From assembly GCF_036711975.1 (NCBI RefSeq), contig NW_027248940.1, positions 1,364,001-1,428,000 of the forward strand: a DNA stretch of 64,000 nt, given 5' to 3'. Shown here piece after piece: positions 47,166 to 57,029 of the stretch; position 1 is the first letter of the stretch, and each line of letters starts with the position of its first letter. The stretch is from Onthophagus taurus. Lineage: Eukaryota > Arthropoda > Insecta > Coleoptera > Scarabaeidae. The position numbers and the translations under genes were made by a program. The notes beneath the pieces are model-generated. The model was not told the origin of the DNA and ran no database searches. It worked only from the letters and a program-made list of their open reading frames with translations.

Positions 47166-47885
47166 TTACTTCTTCAATATTCTATTCATATCCTTATTTT
47201 GCATTTGAATCGTAACATCAGCTTTATCAGTTTTCGTTGCAATTGTATCAATCAACTCATTTTGATTATCAATTTCAAAGGATAAATTAGTCGCCAATCC
47301 TTTTAATCTTGATAAAGAAGTGGACATTTCTTGTAAGTTTGCATCCAACTTAGCGCTAATATTTTTACTCCCCGATGCTTGAGTTTGACCCCCACCTTCC
47401 GTTTGATGAAGCCTTGTACTTGGGTGATTCTCATATCGATCATAATTCCCCAAAGTCTCCTTCAACGGTGAATCTACATCCTTGGATTCACCTCGTTGTA
47501 GATTTGGGGAGGATTCACTTTTTCCTGACATAAAATTCTTTAAACTACTAAAAACGGATTTGATCCCGTTTATATGTTTTTGGGAAAACCTCAAAGTCGC
47601 ATTGATTTCATCTAAACGCTTATCGGTACGTTCTAATTGCTCCCGTTGTCTTGCTAATTCTTCTGCTGTTGCAATCCCAATCTGCTCGGAATCCCTTAAT
47701 ATCCCTATACTACGTTCGGTGCTTGTTATAGTTCGATTCTCTATATCGCGACGATTCTCTTGGAGTTTCTTCAATTCGTCGTCGAATGAACCTTGGGGGT
47801 GTCGAGAATTTTTTAGGAAGGTTTCGTCGTCGATTTCGTCGTCTTCTTCGAAAGGATTTGTTGATTTTGAATTGTAACGAGACAT
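47166..47885 (-). CDS. SNAP29: SNAP29-type Qbc-SNARE
   Basis: Intact single-exon ORF of 239 residues. The N-terminus has the Asn-Pro-Phe motif (STNPFEEDDEIDDETFL) that in SNAP29 binds EH-domain proteins. The Qb SNARE motif is at about 48-105 (SIGILRDSEQIGIATAEELA, then REQLERTDKRLDEI with the zero-layer Gln). The linker lacks the Cys cluster used for palmitoylation in SNAP25, as expected for SNAP29. The Qc SNARE motif is at about 183-238 (DANLQEMSTSLSRLKGLATN, FEIDNQNELID with its zero-layer Gln, and KADVTIQMQNKDMNRIL). SNAP29 acts with syntaxin-17 and VAMP7/8 in autophagosome-lysosome fusion and in other membrane traffic. The length is slightly short for the family but both SNARE motifs are complete. 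Confidence 0.94.
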   Translation of the reverse strand: MSRYNSKSTNPFEEDDEIDDETFLKNSRHPQGSFDDELKKLQENRRDIENRTITSTERSIGILRDSEQIGIATAEELARQREQLERTDKRLDEINATLRFSQKHINGIKSVFSSLKNFMSGKSESSPNLQRGESKDVDSPLKETLGNYDRYENHPSTRLHQTEGGGQTQASGSKNISAKLDANLQEMSTSLSRLKGLATNLSFEIDNQNELIDTIATKTDKADVTIQMQNKDMNRILKK

Positions 47886-48240
47886 TTTTCTAATTTAATT
47901 TGTTTTAAATCGCTTTTAAACCGTAATTATAACAAGGAACAAAGATTAACAATGAATTAGATTTTGAGGTTATTAGAAACGTCAAAAGTTTGTGGCGACA
48001 TCTTTTGAGAGGAATAATTTTGGTTAAAATATAATTAATTTTATAACAAATATTTATTAAATTAATTTATTAAATCGATTTATAATCAACAAAATCATCG
48101 AATCAATTATTATTTGATGATTTTATGAATAAATATTAAAAAAAAATTTGATTCACAGCGACATCTATTGAGTTAATTAAAATAATTATTATTAATTGTT
48201 AATAATAATTAATTAATTAAATCTAATCTAAAACAAACAG

Positions 48241-48840
48241 TTAAAACTTAATATTCGTTATTTCTAAAGCAATTTCATTTAACCTCAATAACAAAAAATT
48301 AACCTCTTCAAATTGGGCATCAAGCGTAGATTTACAAAAATTTTTATTCATTATTTGATTAAGAGGTAAATCTTTAACTTCACTTTGTGATAATTCATAA
48401 TAATCCTCAAAACAATCATAGTCCTTTAAAGTTTCTTGCAAACTACAATTATGAGACTCTTCCAAATCATATTTTTCAAGATGATCACTTTTTCCCCAAA
48501 TAAAATTCTTTAAACCACTAAAAACCGATTTAATCATCTTAATAGGGGCTCGATGGGTTGCTGCAGTTGGTTTTATTTCCTCCAAACGTTTATCAATTTG
48601 TGCTAATTGTTCTTGTTCTCTTGCTATTTCTTCCAAAGTATTTATTCCCATCTCATTGGACTCCCTTATTAAGTCAATGGTACGTCTCATGGTTGCTTCA
48701 ATTCGATTTTGGACGTGATGGCGAGTTTCTTCAAGAAGTTTAATTTTATACTCATTAGAATCTTGCAAATCGGAGTTAAATAGATCAACATCTTCGAAAC
48801 TTTCCTCGAAAGAATATTTCCATTTTAATTTAGGTGACAT
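48241..48840 (-). CDS. Truncated SNAP29 paralogue (tandem duplicate)
   Basis: 199-residue ORF 355 bp upstream of SNAP29 on the same strand. It keeps the Qb motif (IDLIRESNEMGINTLEEIAR and EQEQLAQIDKRLEEI, zero-layer Gln present) and the following KSVFSGLKNF.WGKSD block shared with SNAP29. It lacks the Asn-Pro-Phe motif (N-terminus reads MSPKLKWKYSFEES). The second SNARE helix stops early: DAQFEEVNFLLLRLNEIALE is followed by ITNIKF and a stop just before the position of the zero-layer Gln. The open frame suggests either recent decay or selection for a Qb-only protein. It could act as a competitor or be non-functional; the sequence alone does not decide. Confidence 0.8.
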   Translation of the reverse strand: MSPKLKWKYSFEESFEDVDLFNSDLQDSNEYKIKLLEETRHHVQNRIEATMRRTIDLIRESNEMGINTLEEIAREQEQLAQIDKRLEEIKPTAATHRAPIKMIKSVFSGLKNFIWGKSDHLEKYDLEESHNCSLQETLKDYDCFEDYYELSQSEVKDLPLNQIMNKNFCKSTLDAQFEEVNFLLLRLNEIALEITNIKF

Positions 48841-49740
48841 ATTTTTAAACGTTTTTATTTCTTAATAATACTGGATGTAATAAAAATTTTAATTGTAATA
48901 AAAAAATTGATTTTTGAGGTTAAATTATTTTAATTTTATATTTTTCGGTTGGCATTTCTGATTGTCACTGTCACTAAACGTCATCTAACATAACCTCTTT
49001 TATTGTTTATCTTGTTTATTATTGTGTTTATTATTACAAATCATTTATAAATCAAGATTATTTTTATGAGGCTCCCAAAGAAATGGTTTCAATATTAATG
49101 TTAAATTTTTGTTAATTGTGCCGAATACTAGCTATATCCAAGGTTCTATGTTTTTATTTATACAGTGTATTTCACTTAAGAAGCAATATACAAAAATATA
49201 AAATAAAATTAAAAAATATTAAAATATAAAGCGAAATATTAAGGGTTATAATTTTATTATTGTTAGGTTATCCAACTTGACTCGGTTACCATGGTGATTA
49301 AGATCCAAATATTGCAGTTGCTTGTCAAAATTGAAATTGAATTTAAGTTTATTTAAGGAAAAAGTCTTATTTAATTGGTTTAAAAGGCTGTGTTTAATTC
49401 AAAATTGGTTTATCTAGGGTATGTTATAAACAAGGTAAGTGGATTAAATCAAAAAAAGATATTTTTAATTAGGTTAGAATTGATAAAAAAATCGGAATAA
49501 AATTTTATTATTTTAAGGTTATCCAACTTGACTCGGTTACCATGGTGATTAAAATCCAAATATTGCAGTTGCTTGTCAAAATTGACGTTGAATTTAAGTT
49601 TTTTTTAATGAAAAACACATAATTAATTGGATTTAAAGGTTGTACTTGATTCAAAATGGGGAAATGGATGAAATTATAAGTAAGGTAAGTGGACTAAATA
49701 AAAAAAAATAATTTTTAGATCAATTAAAATGTACAAGAAG
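48841..49740. repeat. AT-rich intergenic region with a 240-bp tandem duplication
   Basis: GGTTATCCAACTTGACTCGG followed by TTACCATGGTGATTAA and CCAAATATTGCAGTTGCTTG occurs at about 49265 and again at about 49507, two diverged copies of a block of about 240 bp. The rest (48841-49260) holds no gene that I can support. Confidence 0.7.
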
Positions 49741-49749
49741 TTAGGATTA

Positions 49750-50770
49750 AATAACAATTAGAACTAGAACTAACACTAGACCTATATAGAACTAGAAAGT
49801 TTTAGGTTTAGCCGGGCGTCTTAGACAAGTCGTTAAAAAAACTTTCAGTTGTCAGTATCAACTTTAATTTTATTATTATATTCGTAATTTTCATAAAATA
49901 ACCTTTAAAGTGAGTCCAAACTTGACGCATTTATCTCAAAAAACCAAAAAGTTCGAACTTCCAAGTTTTAATTTTGACATATTTGTCAAGTTCATAAAAA
50001 ATCCTTTAAAATGAGTCCAAACTCGACATATCTAACTTTAATATTAATGGAAATACAATCACTTCCGGTTTGAAACGTCAACGTCAATTTTGACATATTT
50101 GTCATCTTCATTAAAAAACCTTTAAAATGAATCCAAACATGACGCACTTATCTCAAAAATCAAAAAAGTTAGAATAAAAAACATTAAACCCGAAATTAGC
50201 AACAATGCAGATAGTAATTTAATTTTTAAATATTAATACCAACCTTAATTTTTTATTTTTTTATTATGTTTTTGTGACAAATATTAAGACATTTTATAAA
50301 AATTATGAATATGTCAAAATGACATTGACATTTCAAACCGGAAGTTGCTTATATCTCGATTAATATTGGAATTAAACGTATCATGTTTGGGCTCAGTTTA
50401 AAAGATTTTTGACGACAATTACAAATATGTCAAAATTGACGTTTGTTACCGAAAGATGACCATAACTTCATTAATATTGAAGATAAATATATCGTGTTTG
50501 TACTTATTTTAAAGGATTTTTAATGAAGATTACAAATATGTCAAAATTGAGGTTGACATTTTAAATCTGAAGTTAGTTATCATATAATAGACAAATGAAC
50601 AACTTCATGGTGTTTTTTCATGATGTATTCTTTATTAAAAAAAACATTAAAATGAGTCCGAACATGATGTTGTTAGATATCACTATGTTGTATATTTTTA
50701 TTGCACTAAAACTAGAACTAACACTAGACCTAGAACTAGAAAGGTTCTAGAATTTTTCTAGTTCTAGGTC
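49750..50770. repeat. Inverted repeat: arms about 49900-50160 and 50285-50660
   Basis: The left arm contains CACTTCCGGTTTGAAACGTC and ATTTTGACATATTTGTCA; the right arm contains the reverse complement (GACATTTCAAACCGGAAGTTG, preceded by GAATATGTCAAAATGAC). The blocks AAATGAGTCCAAAC and its inverse GTTTGGGCTCAGTTT also pair. The symmetric centre is near 50220. Both outer flanks carry ACTAGAACTAACACTAGACC (about 49757 and 50705). Probably a decayed non-autonomous element. Confidence 0.7.
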
Positions 50771-50782
50771 TAGTGTTAATTG
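50703..50782. repeat. Hairpin 1 with CTAGAACTAG words
   Basis: ACTAGAACTAACACTAGACC TAGAACTAGAA is followed within about 15 bases by its inverted copy (TTCTAGTTCTAGGTCTAGTG TTAA). Stem about 32 bp, short loop with GGTTCTAGAATTT. Confidence 0.8.
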
Positions 50783-50818
50783 TTACTAAGCGTTAAATTG
50801 TTGTCTATTTTTACTGAA

Positions 50819-50925
50819 ATAGAACTAACATTAGACCTAGAACTAGAATCATTCGGGTTTAGCCGCACGTCTTTCAAGACTGCTAAACCCGAATGATTCT
50901 AGTTTTAGGTCATGTGTTAGTTCTA
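50819..50925. repeat. Hairpin 2, about 43-bp stem and 19-base loop
   Basis: The left stem starts AGAACTAACATTAGACCTAG and ends CATTCGGGTTTAGC (50821-50862). The right stem starts GCTAAACCCGAATGATTCTA and ends GTGTTAGTTCT (50882-50924). Few mismatches. Confidence 0.88.
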
Positions 50926-50942
50926 ATGATAGTGCTAGAGCA

Positions 50943-51056
50943 AAACTAGAACTAACACTAGACCTAGAACTAGAAACATTCGGGTTTAGCCGTACCTCTC
51001 TAAAGACTGCTAAACCCGATTGATTCTAGTTCTATATCTAGTGTTAGCTATAGTTT
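50943..51056. repeat. Hairpin 3, about 47-bp stem and 18-base loop
   Basis: Same architecture and sequence family as hairpin 2: AACTAGAACTAACACTAGAC ... CGGGTTTAGC (50944-50990) pairs with GCTAAACCCGATTGATTCTA ... GTGTTAGCTATAGTT (51009-51055). Confidence 0.88.
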
Positions 51057-51600
51057 TAAATCTTTATTTCTTGAGTTTAATAACACTTGTTTAGTGTTTA
51101 AATAATTATTAATACAAATATTATTATTATACATTAGTCAACGTCAGTTTGTTGGAGTTGGATAACCTTATAACTAATACTCGACGGACCTTGGCTATAT
51201 CTTCTCTTTCTAGGTAGTAGGATATATCAATTCCATTCCAGATATCCCATTTCCCTAATTCTAAGAATACAAAGTCTCTTATAGCGAGATTTACCTTTAA
51301 ACCGCCGAGGTTCTTTAAAATAATTAACATATTGATTATCTAAAACTGTTTACAAACATCATGTGCCCTAAATTTTGATATCAATCATTATTTACAAGTA
51401 TTGGATCAAATCTCTGAAAATCACTGCCAAATATAATTATTTTTATTGAGTTATTTCCTTTTTAGATAACGGTTTTATCGCTTATCATTAATACAATTTG
51501 GGGATTTTTTAGTAATCTTTTACATTGAAGTGGTGAATCACTCTTTTTCATCTCCTTACCAGTTATTTTGTGTAAATATATACAGATTCTACAAATTGTG
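51057..51600. other. AT-rich spacer, no supported gene
   Basis: A 67-codon minus-strand ORF (51127-51330) lies here. I see no domain in it, and its end overlaps a GGTTATCCAACT-type repeat also found near 49265, so coding is not supported. Confidence 0.4.
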
Positions 51601-52500
51601 TTCAAAAATGTTCTTTACTTATTTCTAAAACATATTTAATAAGCGATTATATCCTATCGATCAGTTATACCAACCTAGATTAGTTGCAAAATGAATACTT
51701 GTAAAATTGAGTTTTTAACATAAAAATTGGAGATGTCTCAAGAATGAAAAGAGATGGGACAAAGTGATTAATGTAAAAAATGTTATTTATTAATGTCAAA
51801 AATGTATTTCATAATCGATTATCCCATAGATCAGTTATACCAACCTAAATTAGGTGAAAAATGAATCTTTGTAAAATTGAGTTTTTGACATAAAAATTGG
51901 AAATGTCTCAAGAATGAAAAGAGATGGGACAAAGTGATTAATATAAGAAATGTTCTTTATTAATGTCAAAAATGTATTTCATAATCGATTATATCCCATC
52001 GATCAGTTATACCAACCTAAATTAGTTGAAAAATTGCCTTTTTTGACATAAAAATTGGAGTTGTCTTAAGAATGAAAGGAGATGGGACAAAGTGATTAAT
52101 ATAAAAAATGTTGTTTATTAATGTCAAAATGTATTTCATAATCGATTATATCCCATAGATTAGTTATACCAACCTAAATTAGTAGAAAAATAAATATTTG
52201 AAAAATTGTATTTTTTTGACATAAAAATTGGAGTTGTCTTAAGAACGAAAAGAGATGGGACAAAGTGATTCAGATAAAAAATGTTCTTTATTGATCTCAA
52301 AAACATGTTTTATAAACGATTATATCCCATCGATCAGTTATACCAACCTAGATTAGTTGCAAAATGAATACTTGTAAAATTGAGTTTTTGACATAAAAAT
52401 TGGAGATGTCTCAAGAATGAAAAGAGATGGGACAAAATGATTAATATAAAAAATGTTCTTTATTTATGTCAAAAATGTATTTTATAAACGATTATATCCC
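51600..52500. repeat. Satellite F: about 170-bp unit, about five copies
   Basis: GAGATGGGACAAAGTGATTA recurs at about 51750, 51920, 52080, 52255 and 52425, with CGATTATATCCCATCGATCA and TATACCAACCTAAATTAGTT at fixed spacing. The array ends within 15 bp of the donor site of the orphan exon at 52516. Confidence 0.92.
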
Positions 52501-52515
52501 GTCGATATTGCTTAC

Positions 52516-52606
52516 GGTTACAGTCTTCGCTTTTATTGAAAAATTGAGGAATCGCCAAAACGCTCGAAAAGGAGCCCAGAATCATTAAAAAAATTGTCAC
52601 CTTCAT
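52516..52606 (-). pseudogene. Orphan first exon (signal peptide) of a paralogue of the gene at 56126
   Basis: On the minus strand this 91-bp segment reads MKVTIFLMILGSFSSVLAIP, then QFFNKSEDCN and ends in C|GTAAGC. Exon 1 of the plus-strand gene at 56126 reads MKLTILIVMCSFSIILANPQ, LPTISENQDCN and C|GTAAGT: same length class, same signal peptide, same terminal Asp-Cys-Asn and same phase-1 donor. No matching exons 2-3 are visible at lower coordinates; satellite F follows the donor within about 15 bp. Either later exons lie far away or the gene was cut by the satellite; I favour loss. Confidence 0.75.
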
Positions 52607-52654
52607 TTTGGATTGTTCATGAATTCATTAAGAATTAATTTTTTTGTTGAGGCA

Positions 52655-52680
52655 TTTATAGGATTTTTTTGGGTGTGTCT
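52655..52680 (-). promoter_or_regulatory. TATA-type promoter of the orphan exon
   Basis: On the minus strand AGACACACCCAAAAAAATCC is followed by TATAAA, about 50 bp upstream of the ATG. The same pair (GGACACACCCAAAAAAAATC then ATATAAAA) lies the same distance upstream of the gene at 56126, so the promoter is duplicated with the exon. Confidence 0.75.
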
Positions 52681-52859
52681 TTTTCGTTATGAATTGATAA
52701 AGTATAAAAATAATTCTTTAATCTTAACATGTTGTGCATCAATCAGAGATTATTGAACACTTGAACTTGAACTTTGATTTTTTATCAGTAAATCGAGATT
52801 AAAGACACATTTTTCTTTTGAATCATTTTAAGATAATCATTTATTATTTTATTAATCAC

Positions 52860-54545
52860 TCTCTACACTTAACCTAAAATTAATAAAAATTTTAGATTAT
52901 TTAAATTATCGCTTTGAACGGATTATTAAGAGTTAGGAAACGATTTATATCTTAAATTAAAGCTGAAATTTTCCTCTTTAAGATGGTGTGTAATATTAAA
53001 TATCATTGATTATAAAAATGATGAGTAAAAAATTAAAACCTAAAATGCCAAATTTTAACTTAGCTTCAAATTAATAAAAATTTAAGATTTTTTAAATCAT
53101 CGCCTTGAGCGGATTATTAAGAGTTAGGAAACGATTTATATCTTAAATAAAAGCTGAAATCTTGCTCTTTAAGATGGTGTGTAATATTAAATATCATTGA
53201 TTATAAAAATGTTGAGTAAAGAATTCAAAACTAAAATGCCAATTTTTAAATGAACTTGAAATTAATCAAAATTTAAGATTTTTAAAATCATTGCCTTGAC
53301 CGGATTATTAAGAGTTAGGAAACGATTTATATCTTAAATTAAAGCTGAAATCTTCCTCTTTAAGATGGCGTGTAATATTAAATATGATCGATTATAAAAA
53401 TGATAAGTAAAAAATTAAAAACTAAAATTCCAATTTTTAAATTAACCTAAAATTAATATAAATTGAAGATTTTTCAAATCATCGTCTTGACCGGATTTTT
53501 AGGAGTTATGAAACGATTTATATCTTAAATTAAAGCTGAAATCTTCCTCTTTAAGATGGTGCGTAATATTAAATATCATTGATTATAAAAATGATGAATA
53601 AAAAATTAAAATCTAAAATGCCAAATTTTAACTTAGCTTAAAATCAATAAAAATTTAAGATTTTTTAAATCATTGCCTTGAGCGGATTATTAAGAGTTAG
53701 GAAACGATTTATATCTTAAATAAAAGCTGAAATCTTGCTCTTTAAGATGGTGTGTAATATTAAATATCATTGATTATAAAAATGTTGAGTAAATAATTAA
53801 AAACTAAAATGCCAATTTTTAACTTAACCTGAAATTAATAAAAATGTTAGATATTTTAAATCATCGCCTTGACCGGATTGTTAAGAGTTAGGAAACGATT
53901 TATATCTTAAATAATAGCTGAAATCTTCCTCTTTAAGATGGTGTGTAATATTAAATATCATTGATTATAAAAATGTTGAGTAAAAAATTAAAAACTAAAA
54001 TGCTAATTTTTAACTTGACATAAAATTAATAAAAATTGAAGATTTTTTAAATTATCACCTTGACCGGATTATTAAGAGTTACGAAACGATTTATATCTTA
54101 AATTAAAGCTGAAATCTTCCTCTATAAGATGGTGTGTAATATTAAATGTCATTGATTATAAAAATGTTGAGTAAAAAATTAAAAACTAAAATTCCAATTT
54201 TTAAATTAACCTAAAATTAATATAAATTGAAGATTTTTCAAATCATGGTCTTGACCGGATTATTAAGAGTTAGGAAACGATTTATATCTTAAATAAAAGC
54301 TGAAATCTTCCTCTTTAAGATGGTGTGTAATATGAAGTATCATTGAGTATAAAAATGTTGAGTAAAACATTAAAAACTAAAATGCCAATTTTTAACTTAA
54401 CCTGAAATTAATAAAAATGTTAGATATTTTAAATCATCGCCTTGACCGGATTATTAAGAGTTAGGAAACGATTTATATCTTAAATTAAAGCTGAAATCTT
54501 CCTCTTTAAGATGGTGTGTAATATGAATTATCATCGATTATAAAA
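52860..54545 (+). repeat. Satellite E, about 192-bp unit, forward orientation, about nine copies
   Basis: AAGAGTTAGGAAACGATTTA recurs at about 52929, 53111, 53304, 53495, 53690, 53884, 54075, 54265 and 54457, with TGAAATCTTCCTCTTTAAGA and TGGTGTGTAATATTAAATAT following. The CTTCCTCTTTAAGATG core and the preceding GATTTATATCTTAAATTAAA are shared with satellite D, so D and E are one superfamily. Confidence 0.95.
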
Positions 54546-54547
54546 AT

Positions 54548-54868
54548 GTTAATAATAATCTTTATTATGCTAATAATCCGAAGGCATACATTCGTCAATA
54601 TAAAATTTACAAGCAAGGCGAAAAATATAATAAAATATAATATATAAAATATTACACGTAACATTTACATAAAAGCAAATACACAGTCATAACAATCCAT
54701 GTCAGAACAGTAGTGACAGGGAAAGAAAGTTAATCTGTTCGTATACTAAACACATTCAAAGGCCTGTATATCATTCGACAATTCTTCAATAGAGTAACAT
54801 GCTTTACGCAATAAAACATCCTTAATCCTAGTTAGAAAAACTTTAAATGTTAAATTCCTGTAACTACT
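54548..54868 (-). mobile_element. LINE 3' end with ATT-type tail
   Basis: The minus strand encodes the last 40 or so residues of a non-LTR protein (FKVFLTRIKDVLLRKACYSI, then EELSNDIQAFECV and stop), a 3' UTR, and a tail TAATAAAGATTATTATTAAC at the satellite junction. CYSIEE...F resembles the ends of CR1/L2-like LINEs. Heavily 5' truncated. Confidence 0.65.
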
Positions 54869-54923
54869 AGGGCCCTTACAGACGGACGTTTATGCCCGCG
54901 TTGATGTTTGCACATCCAAAAAC

Positions 54924-55400
54924 GTGCATACAAAAACGTATGCTAGGTCAGCGTACAGACGTTCTGATTTCCTAAAGCCCTATGGGCAGAAAGATCTTAA
55001 TCATGACAAAAAAATTTTTAATTACCGATTGGCACGGGCACGAGGTAAAATTGAAAATACATTTGGCATATTAGCAGCACGATTTCAAATCTTTTACACT
55101 CCTATCCGGTTACGCTTAGAATCAATAGACAAAGTGGTACTGGCTTGCTGTGTACTTCATAATTTTTTAAAACGAAGCTGCCCTAACATATATACACCAC
55201 CTGATTCTGATTTCGAAAAAGTAAGTTTGCAATCAGGTCTGAGAGCTAATCCAAGTCACCTTGCTCACCTGCAACGTAGCCATGGTGGGAACTTTGGCAG
55301 TGAAGCAGAGCAAGTGCGACAATTATTTATGCAGTATTTTAATGAAGAAGGAGCTGTATCGTGGCAACCTTCTTATTTTCCCTACGAAAACCTCCTCTAA
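54924..55400 (+). pseudogene. HARBI1-like nuclease, C-terminal fragment
   Basis: The frame carries YRLARARGKIENTFGILAAR, FQIFYTPIRLRLESIDKVVL and ACCVLHNFLK, the conserved end of the DDE_Tnp_4 domain (R.R..IE..FG.L..RF and A...LHNF) including the catalytic Glu of IENTFG. Both catalytic Asp residues, which lie earlier in the protein, are absent, and the sequence upstream is terminal repeat. The ATG at 54924 lies in the terminal repeat and is not a true start. Confidence 0.87.
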
Positions 55401-55614
55401 GACTATTTATTTTAGTAATAACTGAAGCTTTGGTCGCGTTTGGCTGAACAATCTGCAGCTTCTTGATCAGCATTTTGTAGGCGTCGCTTTTTTTTTTATT
55501 CAAATATGCTTTGGTTTTTATATGCCATAGACAGGGCAGTTCCCTGTACATTTCAATGAATTCACGCAGGAAGTCACGAGAGAGTGTTCTACAATCAGAC
55601 ATTCTACAAAACAA
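55339..55614 (-). pseudogene. Harbinger-associated MADF-domain protein, N-terminal fragment
   Basis: On the minus strand: SRDFLREFIEMYRELPCLWH, KTKAYLNKKKSDAYKMLIKK and VITKINSLRGGFRRE, a typical MADF DNA-binding domain (E.Y..LPCLW, Y.NK..K..AY, KI..LR..F..E). Harbinger elements encode such a partner protein that helps the nuclease enter the nucleus and bind DNA ends. It ends by running into the nuclease gene, so it is truncated. Confidence 0.82.
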
Positions 55615-55856
55615 TAAATTTGCGAATCAAATTTCATAAACACGGAACTTACCTGGGCACTGAACGCTACTGATGAACGTCGCATAATTTACATCTACAC
55701 GTTGAGACTTGAGAGCGAATCCCGACAGCCGGCAGAAGTTTTGTGCGTCGTTCTTTTTGAGTGTGCACTCAAACAGGTGACGTTCTTCTGCATACACATT
55801 AACGTTTTTGTGTGTACGTTTTTGAATGTGCATACATTAACGCGTCTGTAGAGGCC

Positions 55857-56040
55857 TTTAATCTTGTCATCTTAAAGGAGATGACGTTAACCAAATATTT
55901 ATACTTAATTCAGATTTTCTTTAGATTAGTTAATCACAAACAAATACTTGTAATTAATAACTTACAAAGCTATCTCAACAAATAATCGATAATTTAGTAC
56001 TTATGATCAATGCACAACAATCTGTTATTGTTATTAAGAT
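55857..56040. other. Spacer between Harbinger and the secreted-protein promoter
   Basis: AT-rich. GTCATCTTAAAGGAGATGAC at 55867 is an imperfect palindrome resembling the satellite D/E core. Confidence 0.4.
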
Positions 56041-56051
56041 AAAATATTTTA

Positions 56052-56081
56052 TGGACACACCCAAAAAAAATCATATAAAAA
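56052..56081 (+). promoter_or_regulatory. TATA-type promoter of the two-domain secreted-protein gene
   Basis: GGACACACCCAAAAAAAATC followed by ATATAAAA about 50 bp before the ATG at 56126. It matches the promoter of the orphan exon (52655-52680, minus strand). Confidence 0.75.
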
Positions 56082-56125
56082 CCCCAAAATCAACTCAACA
56101 CCCAATCATTTAACAAACAATCAAA

Positions 56126-56954
56126 ATGAAGCTAACAATTTTAATCGTTATGTGCAGCTTTTCCATCATTTTGGCCAACCCACAACTTCCAACAATAAGT
56201 GAAAATCAAGATTGCAACCGTAAGTACTTAATTAACTTTTAATTAAATTAAACTTAACACTTTGATTTTAGCCACAATGCTATTAGTTATAATGCGCAAT
56301 AAATACAACCCTGGTATTTTCTTAACCGGCCCAAATTGTACTTACGCAAGCAGAAAAATTAAATATTCCATTGATGGTGAAGTAAATTACGATGATAGTG
56401 GAAATTATCCTCTGTTGGGAGGCTTCCCAATACCCGAAACGATTTCTTGCGATGCTATTATTAAAGCTTCCGTTGTAGCTTTCGATGAGGATGGTGTGCA
56501 AATCGGGGAATCCGATATAGCAAATATTCCACCATGTAAGAATATATTTATTTAAGTTTAATTAAATATCTAATTTATTTTTTTTTGGGGGTTCTCAACT
56601 TAAAGGTGAAAAATGTATAGGTAAAAAAGACAATGTTTTAAATGAATTTTTAATTAACTTTTTATTAACATTTTAGGTATTATGCATACACGTTATGATA
56701 GCGATAATATGAACATAATTGTTTCAATAACGACTCCCCCAACATCGGATTGTACCGCAAATAATTTCAAAATAAAATGTGTTATTGATGAAACGATTAC
56801 TTACACAGATATAAATAATGATGATTTAGGGGGAACTGTTAAATTAAATGAGCCATTAACTTGCAAAGCTGAATTATCAATTCTAGCTTACGGTAAAAAC
56901 GGAAAAGAACTTTGGGAAACCGATTCAACAACTTTAAGAGTAAACGGATGTTAA
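56126..56954 (+). CDS. Secreted protein with two tandem copies of an unrecognised domain
   Basis: Exons 56126-56219 (donor GTAAGT), 56272-56535 (TTTTAG acceptor, donor GTAAGA) and 56677-56954 (TTTTAG acceptor); 636 bp, 211 residues. Exon 1 is a signal peptide (MKLTILIVMCSFSIILANPQ) plus a short linker ending Asp-Cys-Asn. Exons 2 and 3 each encode one domain of about 88-92 residues with the same layout: CTYASRKIKYSIDGEVNY against CTANNFKIKCVIDETITYTD, then LLGGFPIPETISCDAIIKAS against LGGTVKLNEPLTCKAELSIL, and closing AFDEDGVQIGESD against AYGKNGKELWETD. Both introns are phase 1, so an exon duplication is the likely origin. Paired cysteines suggest disulphides in an extracellular protein, perhaps a beta-sandwich; the function is unknown to me. 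Confidence 0.8.
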
Positions 56955-57029
56955 AATTAATTGTTCAAATACAAATTTTGTTATATAACTTATTAATTAC
57001 TAACTTTAATAAACGATGTAAAATAAGTT

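Larger units (their letters stand above)
54871..55856. mobile_element. PIF/Harbinger deletion derivative, 986 bp
   Basis: The left end GGCCCTTACAGACGGACGTT and the reversed right end GGCCTCTACAGACGCGTTAA pair, and both continue into GCACAT(C/T)CAAAAACGT and ACAAAAACG. Inside are the C-terminal part of the nuclease on the plus strand and a MADF-domain protein on the minus strand, converging as in Harbinger elements with two genes. About two thirds of an autonomous element is missing. A 3-bp target duplication is not clear. Confidence 0.85.

Noticed and set aside
47482-47877. 131-codon plus-strand ORF opposite SNAP29
   Set aside because: Antisense shadow of the SNAP29 coding frame.
51127-51330. 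67-codon minus-strand ORF considered as a missing exon of the orphan paralogue at 52.5 kb
   Set aside because: No similarity to the two domains of the 56.1-kb protein, and its end coincides with a repeated GGTTATCCAACT word.
55867-55887. GTCATCTTAAAGGAGATGAC palindrome as a regulatory site
   Set aside because: It resembles the satellite D/E core and is most simply a decayed repeat fragment.
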